DNA from: RGIG2041 sp045537695 | Lineage (GTDB): Bacteria; Bacillota; Clostridia; UBA1381; UMGS1253 | NCBI GenBank assembly: GCA_045537695.1 | Contig: JAZSQB010000038.1 | Span: 62,001-126,000, forward strand | Direction of reading: 5' to 3' | DNA: 64,000 nucleotides | Shown here: positions 17,848 through 26,787 of the stretch, one piece after another | Layout of the letters: each line of letters begins with the position of its first letter | How positions within the stretch are numbered: the first letter of the stretch is position 1 | Made by a program: the position numbers and the translations under genes | Notes under the pieces: generated by a model | The model's input: the letters and a program-made list of their open reading frames with translations, nothing else | What the model was told of the DNA's origin: nothing | Databases searched by the model: none

Positions 17848-18780
17848 GTGAATTTTCATCATGTACCAGTTATGTTTACCGCCTGCATGGATGGGCTAAA
17901 GATTAAGCCGGATGGCATTTATGTGGATGGCACGCTGGGCGGCGCCGGACACAGCAGCGGTATCGCAGCACAGCTTTCGGGCGGCAAACTCATCGGTATT
18001 GATCAGGATGAGAATGCGATTGCGGCGGCAAGCGTGCGCTTGCTTCCGTATAAAGACCGTGTGACAATTGTGAAAAACAACTTTTCGAATATAAAAGAGG
18101 TATTAGCAGACCTCGGCATTGCAAAAATAGACGGTGCACTTCTGGACTTGGGCGTTTCCTCCCATCAGCTCGATGAACCGGAGCGTGGCTTTTCCTACAT
18201 GCACGATGCACCGCTGGATATGCGTATGGACAGACAAGCGTCCAAAAGCGCATACGACGTCGTAAACGGATACAGCGAGGAAGCTCTCGCTGATATTATC
18301 CGTACTTACGGCGAAGAAAACTGGGCAAAACGCATTGCTGCGTTTATTGCAAAGCGACGGGCTATGAAGCCGGTCAGTACAACCGGTGAGCTTGTCAGCA
18401 TCATAAAGGATGCCATTCCTGCAGGGGCTAGGCAGGAGGGCGGACATCCGGCGAAACGCACGTTTCAGGCGATTCGCATCGAGGTAAACGGTGAGCTTGC
18501 AATTTTGAAAGACGCCGTGGGCGATTTTGCAGAGGTCATTCGCCCGGGAGGCAGGCTGTGTATTATTACCTTTCATTCGCTGGAAGACCGCATTGTAAAA
18601 GAAGCATTTGCTGCTCTGGCACAGGGGTGTACGTGCCCGAGAGAGTTTCCGGTTTGCGTTTGCGGTAAGCAGCCGAAGGTGAAGGTTATTACGCGAAAGC
18701 CGATTGTGGCAACTGCGCAAGAGCTAAACGAAAATTCGCGTTCCAAAAGCGCGAAGCTGCGTATCGCAGAAATTTTGTAG
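17848..18780 (+). CDS. rsmH: 16S rRNA (cytosine-1402-N4)-methyltransferase
   Basis: A 310-residue SAM-dependent methylase. It shows H-V-P-V-M at the start, the D-G-T-L-G-G-A-G-H-S SAM loop, D-L-G-V-S-S-x-Q-L-D and the R-G-F-S-Y block, then the late F-H-S-L-E-D-R motif. The frame opens at 17815 inside mraZ; the GTG at 17848 gives the family-typical N-F-H-H-V-P-V-M start. It follows mraZ as in nearly all dcw clusters. Confidence 0.94.
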   Translation: MNFHHVPVMFTACMDGLKIKPDGIYVDGTLGGAGHSSGIAAQLSGGKLIGIDQDENAIAAASVRLLPYKDRVTIVKNNFSNIKEVLADLGIAKIDGALLDLGVSSHQLDEPERGFSYMHDAPLDMRMDRQASKSAYDVVNGYSEEALADIIRTYGEENWAKRIAAFIAKRRAMKPVSTTGELVSIIKDAIPAGARQEGGHPAKRTFQAIRIEVNGELAILKDAVGDFAEVIRPGGRLCIITFHSLEDRIVKEAFAALAQGCTCPREFPVCVCGKQPKVKVITRKPIVATAQELNENSRSKSAKLRIAEIL

Positions 18781-18806
18781 AGAGGAAAAATTGAGGGGGT
18801 AAAAAC

Positions 18807-19289
18807 GTGAGAACAAATGGTAACTTGGCGCTGAATCCTGCATACAGACCGGCATACCAGCCGTCCCAGACCAACTTGCGTAAAAAGGCAGATGTGTCTG
18901 CACCGAGATACGCAAAAGCAAAGAAAAAATCCAACTTGCTTGTCGCGCTTATTTACATTGCCGTTATCTTCTCTATTGCGCTTTGTTTGGTAACGCGCGA
19001 GGTCCGCTTGTATGAAAAGAGCAACCGCGTGCATGCCTTGCAGAATCAGCTCGAGGATGCTGAGGCTGCAACCAAGCAGGCGATGGTTGCTTCCGAGCAG
19101 GCAATTGACTTAGAAACCATTGAAACAAACGCTATGACGAAATACGGTATGAGCAAGCCGCAGAAGAGTCAGATGATTTATATAAATGTCTGCCAGGAGG
19201 ACTACGTGGAAAAAACCGCAGACAAGCGTGTCGGCGACAATATTTACGATGGCATCAGTGCCGTTTTTGGCATATTTGGTATTCGATAA
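18807..19289 (+). CDS. ftsL: FtsL-like cell division protein
   Basis: The 160-residue protein has a basic cytoplasmic tail, one transmembrane helix at about residues 42-62, then a heptad-like coiled-coil stretch (about 65-100). That topology, and its place between rsmH and the division PBP, identify FtsL; the sequence itself is poorly conserved in this family. FtsL pairs with DivIC/FtsB and DivIB to activate septal murein synthesis. The start is a GTG with GAGGGGGT upstream. The tail after the coiled coil is longer than in many FtsL proteins. Confidence 0.82.
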   Translation: MRTNGNLALNPAYRPAYQPSQTNLRKKADVSAPRYAKAKKKSNLLVALIYIAVIFSIALCLVTREVRLYEKSNRVHALQNQLEDAEAATKQAMVASEQAIDLETIETNAMTKYGMSKPQKSQMIYINVCQEDYVEKTADKRVGDNIYDGISAVFGIFGIR

Positions 19290-19304
19290 GCTTATAATGG
19301 TAAG

Positions 19305-19327
19305 GGCATATCAATCTTGATATAGCC
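19305..19327 (+). repeat. Hairpin in the ftsL-pbpB gap
   Basis: GGC-ATATCAA-tc-TTGATAT-a-GCC forms a ten-pair imperfect stem directly after ftsL and 19 bases before a second, terminator-like hairpin. It could be a processing site or one half of an attenuation switch. Confidence 0.55.
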
Positions 19328-19345
19328 ATATTATCTAAGACAAAG

Positions 19346-19385
19346 GGTTAAGATTTGAAGCGTCAAAACTTAACCTTTCTTTTTC
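19346..19385 (+). terminator. Intrinsic terminator/attenuator inside the dcw operon
   Basis: GGTTAAG-a-TTTGA (19346-19358) pairs with TCAAA-a-CTTAACC (19363-19375) across an AGCG loop, with one A/A mismatch, and is followed by TTTCTTTTT. It has the features of a rho-independent terminator although transcription should continue into pbpB 32 bases later, so partial termination is likely. Confidence 0.72.
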
Positions 19386-19416
19386 ATTATCGGGCGTGTG
19401 GGAGGCGCTTAGCGCG

Positions 19417-21615
19417 ATGGCAAAACGCAAAAAAATTGGGGTAAAAAACAGAATACTGATTTGCACGCTCATAGCTACGTTGCTTATGGGCGCGCTTGGC
19501 GTTCGTATTGGGTGGTTGCAGATTGTCGATGGCGAGTGGCTTTCCAAGGAAGCGACGCTCCAGCAGACGCGTGATAAGACGATTAACTCCAAACGCGGTA
19601 CGATTTATGACCGAAACGGCAAGGAGCTGGCGGTCAGTGCATCGGTGGAGTTGGTGAGTGTTTCACCGGCGGAAATTAAAAAGGAAAATGGCGCGGAAAT
19701 TGTTGCGCAAAAGCTTTCGGAAATTCTGGAATTGGAATATGAGGATGTTTATGCCAAGGTGACGAAAAACTCCTCGTATGAAACGATTAAGCGCAAGGTG
19801 GAAAAGAAGCAGACCGACCAGATTCGCGCGCTGAAGAGTGCCGATGAAACGGCGGATTATTTTTCCGGCGTTTACTTAGAAGAGGATACAAAGCGATACT
19901 ATCCGTTTGGGCATTTCGCTTCGCACGTACTCGGCTTTACGGGAACGGACAATCAGGGACTCTACGGCGTAGAGGCAGCACTAGATGATGCACTTTCGGG
20001 CGTAGCGGGCAGAATTATTTCCGTTAAAAATGCTGCAGGCACGGATATGCCGTTTAAGTATGAACAGAAATACGATTCGCAGGACGGCATGAATGTGACG
20101 CTCACGATTGATGAGACCATTCAGCATTTTGCGGAAAAATATCTTGCGCAGGCAGTGGAAGAAAACAAGCCGGCGCAAGGCGCGTTTGCCATTGTGATGG
20201 CGCCAAAAACCGGCGAAATTTATGCGATGACCACCAAGCCGGACTATGATTTGAACGAGCCGTTTCTAATTTTGTCAGAGGCAGACAGGGAAAAGCTGGA
20301 TGTGGAGAAGGATGACAAAGTCAAAGCGGATTTGCGTTCGAGTATTTTGGCACAACAGTGGCGCAACAAAGCCGTGAGTGATACGTATGAGCCGGGGTCG
20401 GTATTTAAAATTCTGACGGCGGCAATGGCGCTTGAGGAAGGCGTTGCCACTGTGCACGATACCTTTAATTGTCCGGGTTATACTATGGTTGGCTCAACGC
20501 GCATTAACTGCTGGAAACGAGAAGGGCACGGACACGAAACCTTTAAAGAAGGCTTGCAAAATTCCTGCAACCCGGTGTTTATGGAACTTGGCAAGCGATT
20601 GGGACGCGATGCGTTCTTCCGTTATTTTACAAACTTTGGGCTGACGCGCTCTACCGGCATTGAGCTGGGCAGTGAGGGCGAAAGTGTGTATTACACAGCG
20701 CCTTACTTAAATGAGACGGAGCTTGCGACCAGTGCGTTCGGCCAGAGCTTCCAGATTACGCCGATGCAGCTCATTACGGCGGTTTCTGCTATTGTAAATG
20801 GCGGGAATTTAATGAAACCCTATGTGGTAAAATCTCTTTCGACAACCGAGGGCACTATAGTGAAAAACTACGAGCCGGAGATTGTGCGCCAAGTGGTTTC
20901 TGCGGAGACGAGCGCAATTATGCGTGACTTTACTGAGGGAGTTGTTGCTGTTGGTACAGGTAAAGGTGCGCAGATTAAGGGTTATGCCATCGGTGGTAAA
21001 ACCGGTACTTCGGAAAAACGTCCGCGTAATCAGGGCAAGTACGTTGCATCCTTTATCGGTATGGCACCGGCAAACGACCCGGAGCTGATTTGTTTGGTAG
21101 CGATTGACGAGCCGACCGGCGATTTGTATCAGGGAAGCCAGATTGCGGCACCGGTGGTACGTAATATTTTAGAAGATACCCTTGCCTATATCGGCATTGA
21201 AAAGCACTATGATGCTTCCGAGGATATCCGTGTACTGACGGTGCCGGAGGTGCGCAATATAAAGGTGATGGAAGCGGCAAAGGCAGTCAGTGATTTAGGC
21301 TTCGGCTATCAGATTATCGGCGAAGGTGATGTGGTGGATGAGCAGTTACCAAAGCCGGGCGCAGAGCTTTCAAAAGGCTCGACCGTGCTGTTGTATACAA
21401 CAGGCAGTACTATTGAACAAGTAACTGTGCCTGACTTTACGGGGCAGAGCCTGGATAGTGTACGCACGCAATTGAAAGAGCTTGGACTGAATATGGAAAT
21501 TTTGGGCGCGACGGATGCGGGCTGCATTGTGCAAAAACAGGAGCCTGCGGGCGGCACAAGCGTCAATCCTGCCACGACTATCCGTGTGGAATTTATCTAT
21601 ATGGCAGGCGACTAA
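19417..21615 (+). CDS. pbpB: Class B penicillin-binding protein (FtsI/PBP2B-type transpeptidase) with two PASTA domains
   Basis: The 732-residue protein is a single-pass membrane transpeptidase that cross-links septal murein. After an N-terminal helix come the PBP dimer domain (R-G-T-I-Y-D-R-N-G) and transpeptidase domain with S-V-F-K (active serine), S-C-N and K-T-G-T motifs, then two C-terminal PASTA repeats (about 610-730). B. subtilis PBP2B also has two, whereas SpoVD has one, so the vegetative division role is favoured. The ATG at 19417 follows GGGAGG; a GTG at 19396 is the alternative. Confidence 0.94.
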   Translation: MAKRKKIGVKNRILICTLIATLLMGALGVRIGWLQIVDGEWLSKEATLQQTRDKTINSKRGTIYDRNGKELAVSASVELVSVSPAEIKKENGAEIVAQKLSEILELEYEDVYAKVTKNSSYETIKRKVEKKQTDQIRALKSADETADYFSGVYLEEDTKRYYPFGHFASHVLGFTGTDNQGLYGVEAALDDALSGVAGRIISVKNAAGTDMPFKYEQKYDSQDGMNVTLTIDETIQHFAEKYLAQAVEENKPAQGAFAIVMAPKTGEIYAMTTKPDYDLNEPFLILSEADREKLDVEKDDKVKADLRSSILAQQWRNKAVSDTYEPGSVFKILTAAMALEEGVATVHDTFNCPGYTMVGSTRINCWKREGHGHETFKEGLQNSCNPVFMELGKRLGRDAFFRYFTNFGLTRSTGIELGSEGESVYYTAPYLNETELATSAFGQSFQITPMQLITAVSAIVNGGNLMKPYVVKSLSTTEGTIVKNYEPEIVRQVVSAETSAIMRDFTEGVVAVGTGKGAQIKGYAIGGKTGTSEKRPRNQGKYVASFIGMAPANDPELICLVAIDEPTGDLYQGSQIAAPVVRNILEDTLAYIGIEKHYDASEDIRVLTVPEVRNIKVMEAAKAVSDLGFGYQIIGEGDVVDEQLPKPGAELSKGSTVLLYTTGSTIEQVTVPDFTGQSLDSVRTQLKELGLNMEILGATDAGCIVQKQEPAGGTSVNPATTIRVEFIYMAGD

Positions 21616-21648
21616 TATGAGAGCGAGACAGAAAGTGTGGTGTAAGAT

Positions 21649-23079
21649 ATGAAATTATCCGCTTTAATGAAACAAGCGCATATTATCAGCGGCAACGCAG
21701 ATATAGAGATTTCTTCAATTGCTTATGACTCGCGCAAAGTGATGCCGGGCGATGTGTTTGTGTGCATTAAGGGTTATGCAACCGATGGGCACAGCTATGT
21801 GCAAAAGGCAATTGAAAACGGTGCGGTTGCAATTGTGGCGCAGGATGAGGTAGCATCCTCTGTGCCGGTAATTTATGTGGAGGATACACGTCTTGCACTG
21901 GCGCAGATGTCCAAGGTCTATTATGACAGACCGGATGAGAAAATGAAAATTATCGGCGTGACGGGGACCAACGGTAAAACTACCGTCACCTATCTGATTA
22001 AGCATATTTTAGAGCAAAACGGCGCGAAGGTGGGTCTCATCGGAACCAATCAAAATATGATTGGCACGCAGGTATTGGAAACTGAGCGCACTACACCGGA
22101 ATCAAAGGAATTGTATGCCATGTTTGCTGATATGGCTGCAGCAGGCTGTACGCACGTGGTGATGGAGGTATCCAGCCACGCGCTCGAGCTTTCCCGTGTG
22201 GGCGGCATCCGTTTTGCGGTCGGCGTATTTACGAATTTAACGCAGGACCATCTCGATTTTCACGGCGATATGGAAAATTACTTCCTTGCCAAAGCGAAGC
22301 TGTTCGGCGTCAGCGAAAAAGCGGTGATCAACATAGACGATGCTTACGGCGCACGTCTTGAACCAATGGCACAGAATGTATTGACATATTCGATTGATGC
22401 AGTGTCGGATTTGCAGGCATCAGCAATTGAGATTTCGGCAAAGGGCGTGCTCTACGATGCGGCAACTGGCGCGGAGACGACGTCGGTGCACCTGCCGATT
22501 CCGGGCAGATTTTCCGTGTACAATTCTTTGGCAGCGATTGGTTGCGTACTGCAGCTCGGTATGGATATCAATACCGCCGTGCGCGCACTTTTAACCGCCA
22601 AGGGCGTCAAGGGCAGAGCAGAGGTTGTACCGACCGATACGCCGTATACGGTTTTGATTGACTATGCGCACACGCCGGACGGACTGGAAAACATTATTTC
22701 CACCGTCAATGAATTTAAAACCGCGCGCGTGATTACAGTATTCGGTTGCGGCGGCGACCGCGACCGCACCAAGCGCCCGCTGATGGGTGAAACAGCAGCA
22801 AGACTGTCCGATTTCGTGGTAGTGACGTCAGATAATCCGCGCACAGAGGACCCAGAAGCAATTATTGAGGATATTTTACCGGGCGTTCTGAAAACGGACT
22901 GTCCGTATGTACGCATTACCAACCGCAAAGAGGCGATTGCCTACGCGCTTTCGCACGCACAGCCGGACGATATCATTGTCCTGGCGGGCAAGGGACACGA
23001 GACGTATCAGATTTTAAATACGGGCAAAATTCATTTTGATGAGCGTGCGGTTGTAGCAGAACTTTTGAATACAAAATAA
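21649..23079 (+). CDS. murE: UDP-MurNAc-tripeptide synthetase, meso-diaminopimelate-adding
   Basis: A 476-residue cytoplasmic Mur ligase that adds the third residue of the stem peptide. It has an N-terminal UDP-binding domain, the ATP loop G-T-N-G-K-T-T, the H-x-x-M-E-V-S-S-H-A block and the late D-N-P-R motif at about 395-398, which is the signature of meso-DAP (not lysine) specificity. It lies between pbpB and murF as in E. coli-type dcw order. Confidence 0.95.
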   Translation: MKLSALMKQAHIISGNADIEISSIAYDSRKVMPGDVFVCIKGYATDGHSYVQKAIENGAVAIVAQDEVASSVPVIYVEDTRLALAQMSKVYYDRPDEKMKIIGVTGTNGKTTVTYLIKHILEQNGAKVGLIGTNQNMIGTQVLETERTTPESKELYAMFADMAAAGCTHVVMEVSSHALELSRVGGIRFAVGVFTNLTQDHLDFHGDMENYFLAKAKLFGVSEKAVINIDDAYGARLEPMAQNVLTYSIDAVSDLQASAIEISAKGVLYDAATGAETTSVHLPIPGRFSVYNSLAAIGCVLQLGMDINTAVRALLTAKGVKGRAEVVPTDTPYTVLIDYAHTPDGLENIISTVNEFKTARVITVFGCGGDRDRTKRPLMGETAARLSDFVVVTSDNPRTEDPEAIIEDILPGVLKTDCPYVRITNRKEAIAYALSHAQPDDIIVLAGKGHETYQILNTGKIHFDERAVVAELLNTK

Positions 23080-23093
23080 AGAGGCGACGGCAG

Positions 23094-24461
23094 ATGAAGG
23101 CTTTCAATGTAGAACAGGTACTGGAGGCGACGGGCGGCACACTGGTGTGCGGCAATCCGGCGCAGAACTTTTCGTGTATTACAACAGATTCACGCAGCGT
23201 GGCTTATGGGGCGCTGTTTATTCCGTTTGCCGGAGAGACCTTTGATGCGCACGATTTTGTAGACAGTGCGATCAAAAGCGGCGCAGGCGGCGTGCTGACA
23301 CATAAGGATTTGGCGTTGGATACGGAAAGCGCGGTCATCCGTGTGCAGGATACCAAAAAGGCATACGGTGATTTGGCGCGCTATTATAAAAATGATATTG
23401 CACCGAAGACGGTGGCTGTGACCGGTTCGGTGGGCAAGACGACCACGAAGGATATGGTAGTTTGCGTGCTGACAGAGCATTTTCAGGTGACAGCGACGGA
23501 GAAGAATTACAACAACGAAATCGGCGTACCGAAGACGCTTTTGCAGCTTAAAGAAACGGACACGGCGGCGGTCATTGAAATGGGAATGAACCATTTCGGC
23601 GAAATTCGCTATCTGTCTTCCATTGTACGTCCGGATGCGGCGGTGATTACCAATATCGGTATGTCCCACATAGAAAATTTAGGCTCGCAAGAGGGTATTT
23701 TAAAAGCCAAATTAGAGGTATTGGAGTATTTAAGCGAGGACGGCGTACTGTTTTTAAACGGTGACGATGCACTGCTTGCAACCGTGCAGGCACCGCGCAA
23801 AATCGTGCGCTTCGGCATAGAAAATCCGGACTGTGACTATCGGGCAGAAAACATACAGTCGGGCAGCGAGGAAATCGCATTTGACGTTGTGCACAAGCGC
23901 AAAAAAGCGCACGTGCATCTGCGTGTGCCGGGTGAGCACAATATTTACAATGCTCTGGCGGCAATTGTTGTGGGCGAATATTTCGGTCTTACACTGGCGG
24001 CAGCGGCAAAAGGCGTAGAAAAATTTGTGCCGAGCGACAAGCGTATGCACCTGATTAAGACAGAGCGGTTTACGATTTTAAATGACTGCTACAACGCATC
24101 TCCGGCTTCGGTGGAAGCGGCGGTGCAGGTGCTGTGCGGTCTGGAAAGTGAAAGAAAGGTTGCCGTTTTGGGTGACATCAAGGAGCTCGGTGATTTTGCA
24201 CCGGCGGCGCACGGCAAAATCGGCAAGATGGTCGGTCGTGCAGGCATAAATTGTTTGATTGCGATTGGCGATAATGCCAAGTTTATCTGCCGTGGTGCAG
24301 AAGAGTACGGCATTGCAAAGGAAAATATACATAGCTTTAAGACAAGACAGCAGGCGATAGAAGCGCTGCCGGATTTGGTGCAGACCGGTGATGCGATTTT
24401 AGTCAAGGCATCGCGCGCGATGCAGTTAGAGCACATTACGGAAGCACTTAAAGCGTTTTAA
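23094..24461 (+). CDS. murF: UDP-MurNAc-tripeptide-D-alanyl-D-alanine ligase
   Basis: The 455-residue Mur ligase completes the pentapeptide by adding D-Ala-D-Ala. The ATP loop T-G-S-V-G-K-T-T-T-K-D, the E-M-G-M-N-H block and the N-D-C-Y-N-A-S-P motif are diagnostic of MurF. A GAGGCG site precedes the ATG. Its presence between murE and mraY matches the proteobacterial order; in Bacillus murF lies elsewhere. Confidence 0.95.
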   Translation: MKAFNVEQVLEATGGTLVCGNPAQNFSCITTDSRSVAYGALFIPFAGETFDAHDFVDSAIKSGAGGVLTHKDLALDTESAVIRVQDTKKAYGDLARYYKNDIAPKTVAVTGSVGKTTTKDMVVCVLTEHFQVTATEKNYNNEIGVPKTLLQLKETDTAAVIEMGMNHFGEIRYLSSIVRPDAAVITNIGMSHIENLGSQEGILKAKLEVLEYLSEDGVLFLNGDDALLATVQAPRKIVRFGIENPDCDYRAENIQSGSEEIAFDVVHKRKKAHVHLRVPGEHNIYNALAAIVVGEYFGLTLAAAAKGVEKFVPSDKRMHLIKTERFTILNDCYNASPASVEAAVQVLCGLESERKVAVLGDIKELGDFAPAAHGKIGKMVGRAGINCLIAIGDNAKFICRGAEEYGIAKENIHSFKTRQQAIEALPDLVQTGDAILVKASRAMQLEHITEALKAF

Positions 24462-24477
24462 GAAAGAAGGAAAACAT

Positions 24478-25446
24478 ATGAAACTTCAGGGCTTAATGAT
24501 ATTTTCACTCCTGGGATTGGGTATTGCTTTTCTGATTGCGGCATTACTTGGGCCGATATTGATTCCGTTTTTGCATAAGCTTAAGTTCGGGCAAGCAATT
24601 CGCGAGGAGGGACCGAGTTGGCACCAGAAAAAAAGTGGTACGCCAACAATGGGCGGTTTTATCTTTATGATTGCAGCCTGCGTTGCAACGCTGATTTGTA
24701 CGCGCTCGCTGTTGATGCTTAGTGTGATGCTTTGCTGTCTCTGTTTTGGCGCAATTGGTTTTGTGGACGATTTTATTAAGGTGATACTAAGGCGCAATCT
24801 CGGACTGCGTTCTCTGCCGAAGCTGCTTTTGCAGATTCTGGTCTCCGTGGTGTTTGTGGTTGTGCTCTATACATACGGTAAGGTGGACAGCAGTGTGCTT
24901 GTGCCGTTTACCGATTGGCAGCTGCCACTCGGTATTTTCTATATCCCGGTAGCGGTGTTTGCGATGGTTGGCTTTAACAACGCCGTGAATTTAACGGACG
25001 GTCTGGACGGTCTTGCGACATCGGTAACAGCGGTAGTTTGTCTGTTTATTGCCGTGGCAGCGTGGCTGAAGGGCTTTCCGGCACTGTGCATTTTTGCATT
25101 TGCGATTTTTGGCGCACTTTTAGGCTTTTTACTGTTTAACCGCTATCCGGCAAAAGTGTTTATGGGCGATACCGGCTCGCTGTTTTTGGGCGGTTTTGTC
25201 AGCGCATCGGCAATTGTACTTAAGATGCCGCTGATTATGATCATTGCAGGCTTTATTTATGTTGCAGAGGCTTTGTCGGTTGTGTTGCAGGTCATCAGCT
25301 TTAAAACGACCGGCAAGCGTATTTTTAAAATGAGCCCAATTCATCATCACTACGAGATGTGCGGACTGAAGGAAACACAGATTGTATTTCGTTTTTCTGC
25401 AGTAACGCTGCTTTGCTGCATTTTCGCACTGATTTCTGTTTTATAA
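24478..25446 (+). CDS. mraY: Phospho-N-acetylmuramoyl-pentapeptide transferase
   Basis: A 322-residue polytopic membrane enzyme (about ten helices) that makes lipid I from UDP-MurNAc-pentapeptide and undecaprenyl phosphate. Diagnostic motifs are G-x-P-T-M-G-G near the start, the F-V-D-D-F-I-K aspartates, N-x-V-N-L-T-D-G-L-D-G, F-M-G-D-T-G-S and the P-I-H-H-H histidines. The next gene is ftsW with no murD in between. Confidence 0.96.
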   Translation: MKLQGLMIFSLLGLGIAFLIAALLGPILIPFLHKLKFGQAIREEGPSWHQKKSGTPTMGGFIFMIAACVATLICTRSLLMLSVMLCCLCFGAIGFVDDFIKVILRRNLGLRSLPKLLLQILVSVVFVVVLYTYGKVDSSVLVPFTDWQLPLGIFYIPVAVFAMVGFNNAVNLTDGLDGLATSVTAVVCLFIAVAAWLKGFPALCIFAFAIFGALLGFLLFNRYPAKVFMGDTGSLFLGGFVSASAIVLKMPLIMIIAGFIYVAEALSVVLQVISFKTTGKRIFKMSPIHHHYEMCGLKETQIVFRFSAVTLLCCIFALISVL

Positions 25447-25480
25447 AGCACACGCCATAAGATTAGAAGGAGGTCTTGCT

Positions 25481-26770
25481 ATGCCACAAACGAATAGAGC
25501 TTACAGAGCACAACCGCGCACCGGCAGAGAAAATAATGTCATTCGTTTGCAGCGCGCAAAAGCGCAGAAAACAAAGCAGAAACATACACCGTCGGCACAG
25601 CGTAGCAGCGGTAGCGGGACCAAAGGACTTTTGGATGTCATCAGCGGGAGCAAACGTTTAAAGCCGATGGATAAATCACTGCTACTGACCATTATTATTT
25701 TAGTTGTTTTTGGGTTGGTTATGGTTTTCTCCGCCAGTGCACCATCAGCGAGTGCATATCAGGGGAATGCCTATCACTATATCATCCGCCAGGCACTCTT
25801 TGCCGTGATGGGTATAGTGGGGATGTTCTTCTTCTCTATGTATGACTATCACAGACTGGGCAGGCTTGCACTGCCGATTTTAGGGGTTTCCCTGCTTTTG
25901 CTGCTTTCAGTATACATTCCGGGGTTGGGTATTGTGCGCAACAACGCGCGCCGTTGGATTAATCTCGGTATTGCAACGCTGCAGCCGTCGGAGGTTGTAA
26001 AGATTTCCATTATCATTTATTTTGCGTATGCGCTAAGCGTTATCAAGGATAAAATCCGTTTGTTCAAAGAGGGGTTATTAAAATTTTTGCTTGTTCTTGC
26101 AGTTTTTGCAGGCATTTTAATGGCAGAACCGCATTTGAGTGCGACGATGATTATCGGTATGACCGCTGTGGTAATGTTGTTGGTGGCGGGCGCGCGCATT
26201 TCGCATTTTGCGTGGATGTCCGTACCGGTTATTGGTGTAGGTATTGGTTATATTGCGAAAAATCCGTACCAGTTAGAACGTATTGTTACATTTTTAAATC
26301 CTTTTGCGGATCCTGGGGACACTGGTTTTCAGGTTGTAAATTCTTTGTATGCAATTGGTAGTGGTGGCATTTTCGGCCTTGGACTTGGGCAAAGCCGACA
26401 GAAGTATCTGTATCTGCCGGAGCCGCAGAATGACTTTATTTTTGCGATTGTCTGCGAAGAGCTTGGGCTGATTGGAGCGCTATTGGCGCTGACTTTGTTT
26501 GGCTGCCTGATTTGGCGCGGTTACCGCACGGCAATGACGGCGCCGGATTTGTTCGGCACATTACTCGCAACGGGTATTACCTCGCTTGTGGCTTTGCAGG
26601 TGCTGATGAATGTGGCGGTGGTGACCTCTTCTATGCCGGCAACCGGTGTAGCACTGCCGTTTTTCAGCTATGGCGGTACATCGCTGCTGATTTTGCTTTG
26701 CAGTATGGGCATTTTACTTAACATTTCGAGACAGTCGGTTGCAAAACCGTCGGAAAGTTCTAAATTATAA
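25481..26770 (+). CDS. ftsW: SEDS-family peptidoglycan glycosyltransferase FtsW
   Basis: The 429-residue protein has about 65 basic cytoplasmic residues and then ten membrane helices of the SEDS family. It polymerises lipid II at the septum together with the class B PBP encoded upstream. The conserved A-R-R-W-I-N-L-G, Q-P-S-E block (carrying a residue near the active centre) and the C-terminal P-F-x-S-Y-G-G-T-S motif are clear. AAGGAGG precedes the ATG. Because it lies between mraY and murG it is best called FtsW rather than RodA or SpoVE. The long charged tail is unusual for the family. Confidence 0.92.
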   Translation: MPQTNRAYRAQPRTGRENNVIRLQRAKAQKTKQKHTPSAQRSSGSGTKGLLDVISGSKRLKPMDKSLLLTIIILVVFGLVMVFSASAPSASAYQGNAYHYIIRQALFAVMGIVGMFFFSMYDYHRLGRLALPILGVSLLLLLSVYIPGLGIVRNNARRWINLGIATLQPSEVVKISIIIYFAYALSVIKDKIRLFKEGLLKFLLVLAVFAGILMAEPHLSATMIIGMTAVVMLLVAGARISHFAWMSVPVIGVGIGYIAKNPYQLERIVTFLNPFADPGDTGFQVVNSLYAIGSGGIFGLGLGQSRQKYLYLPEPQNDFIFAIVCEELGLIGALLALTLFGCLIWRGYRTAMTAPDLFGTLLATGITSLVALQVLMNVAVVTSSMPATGVALPFFSYGGTSLLILLCSMGILLNISRQSVAKPSESSKL

Positions 26771-26787
26771 GCCGGGGAGGCAAATGT

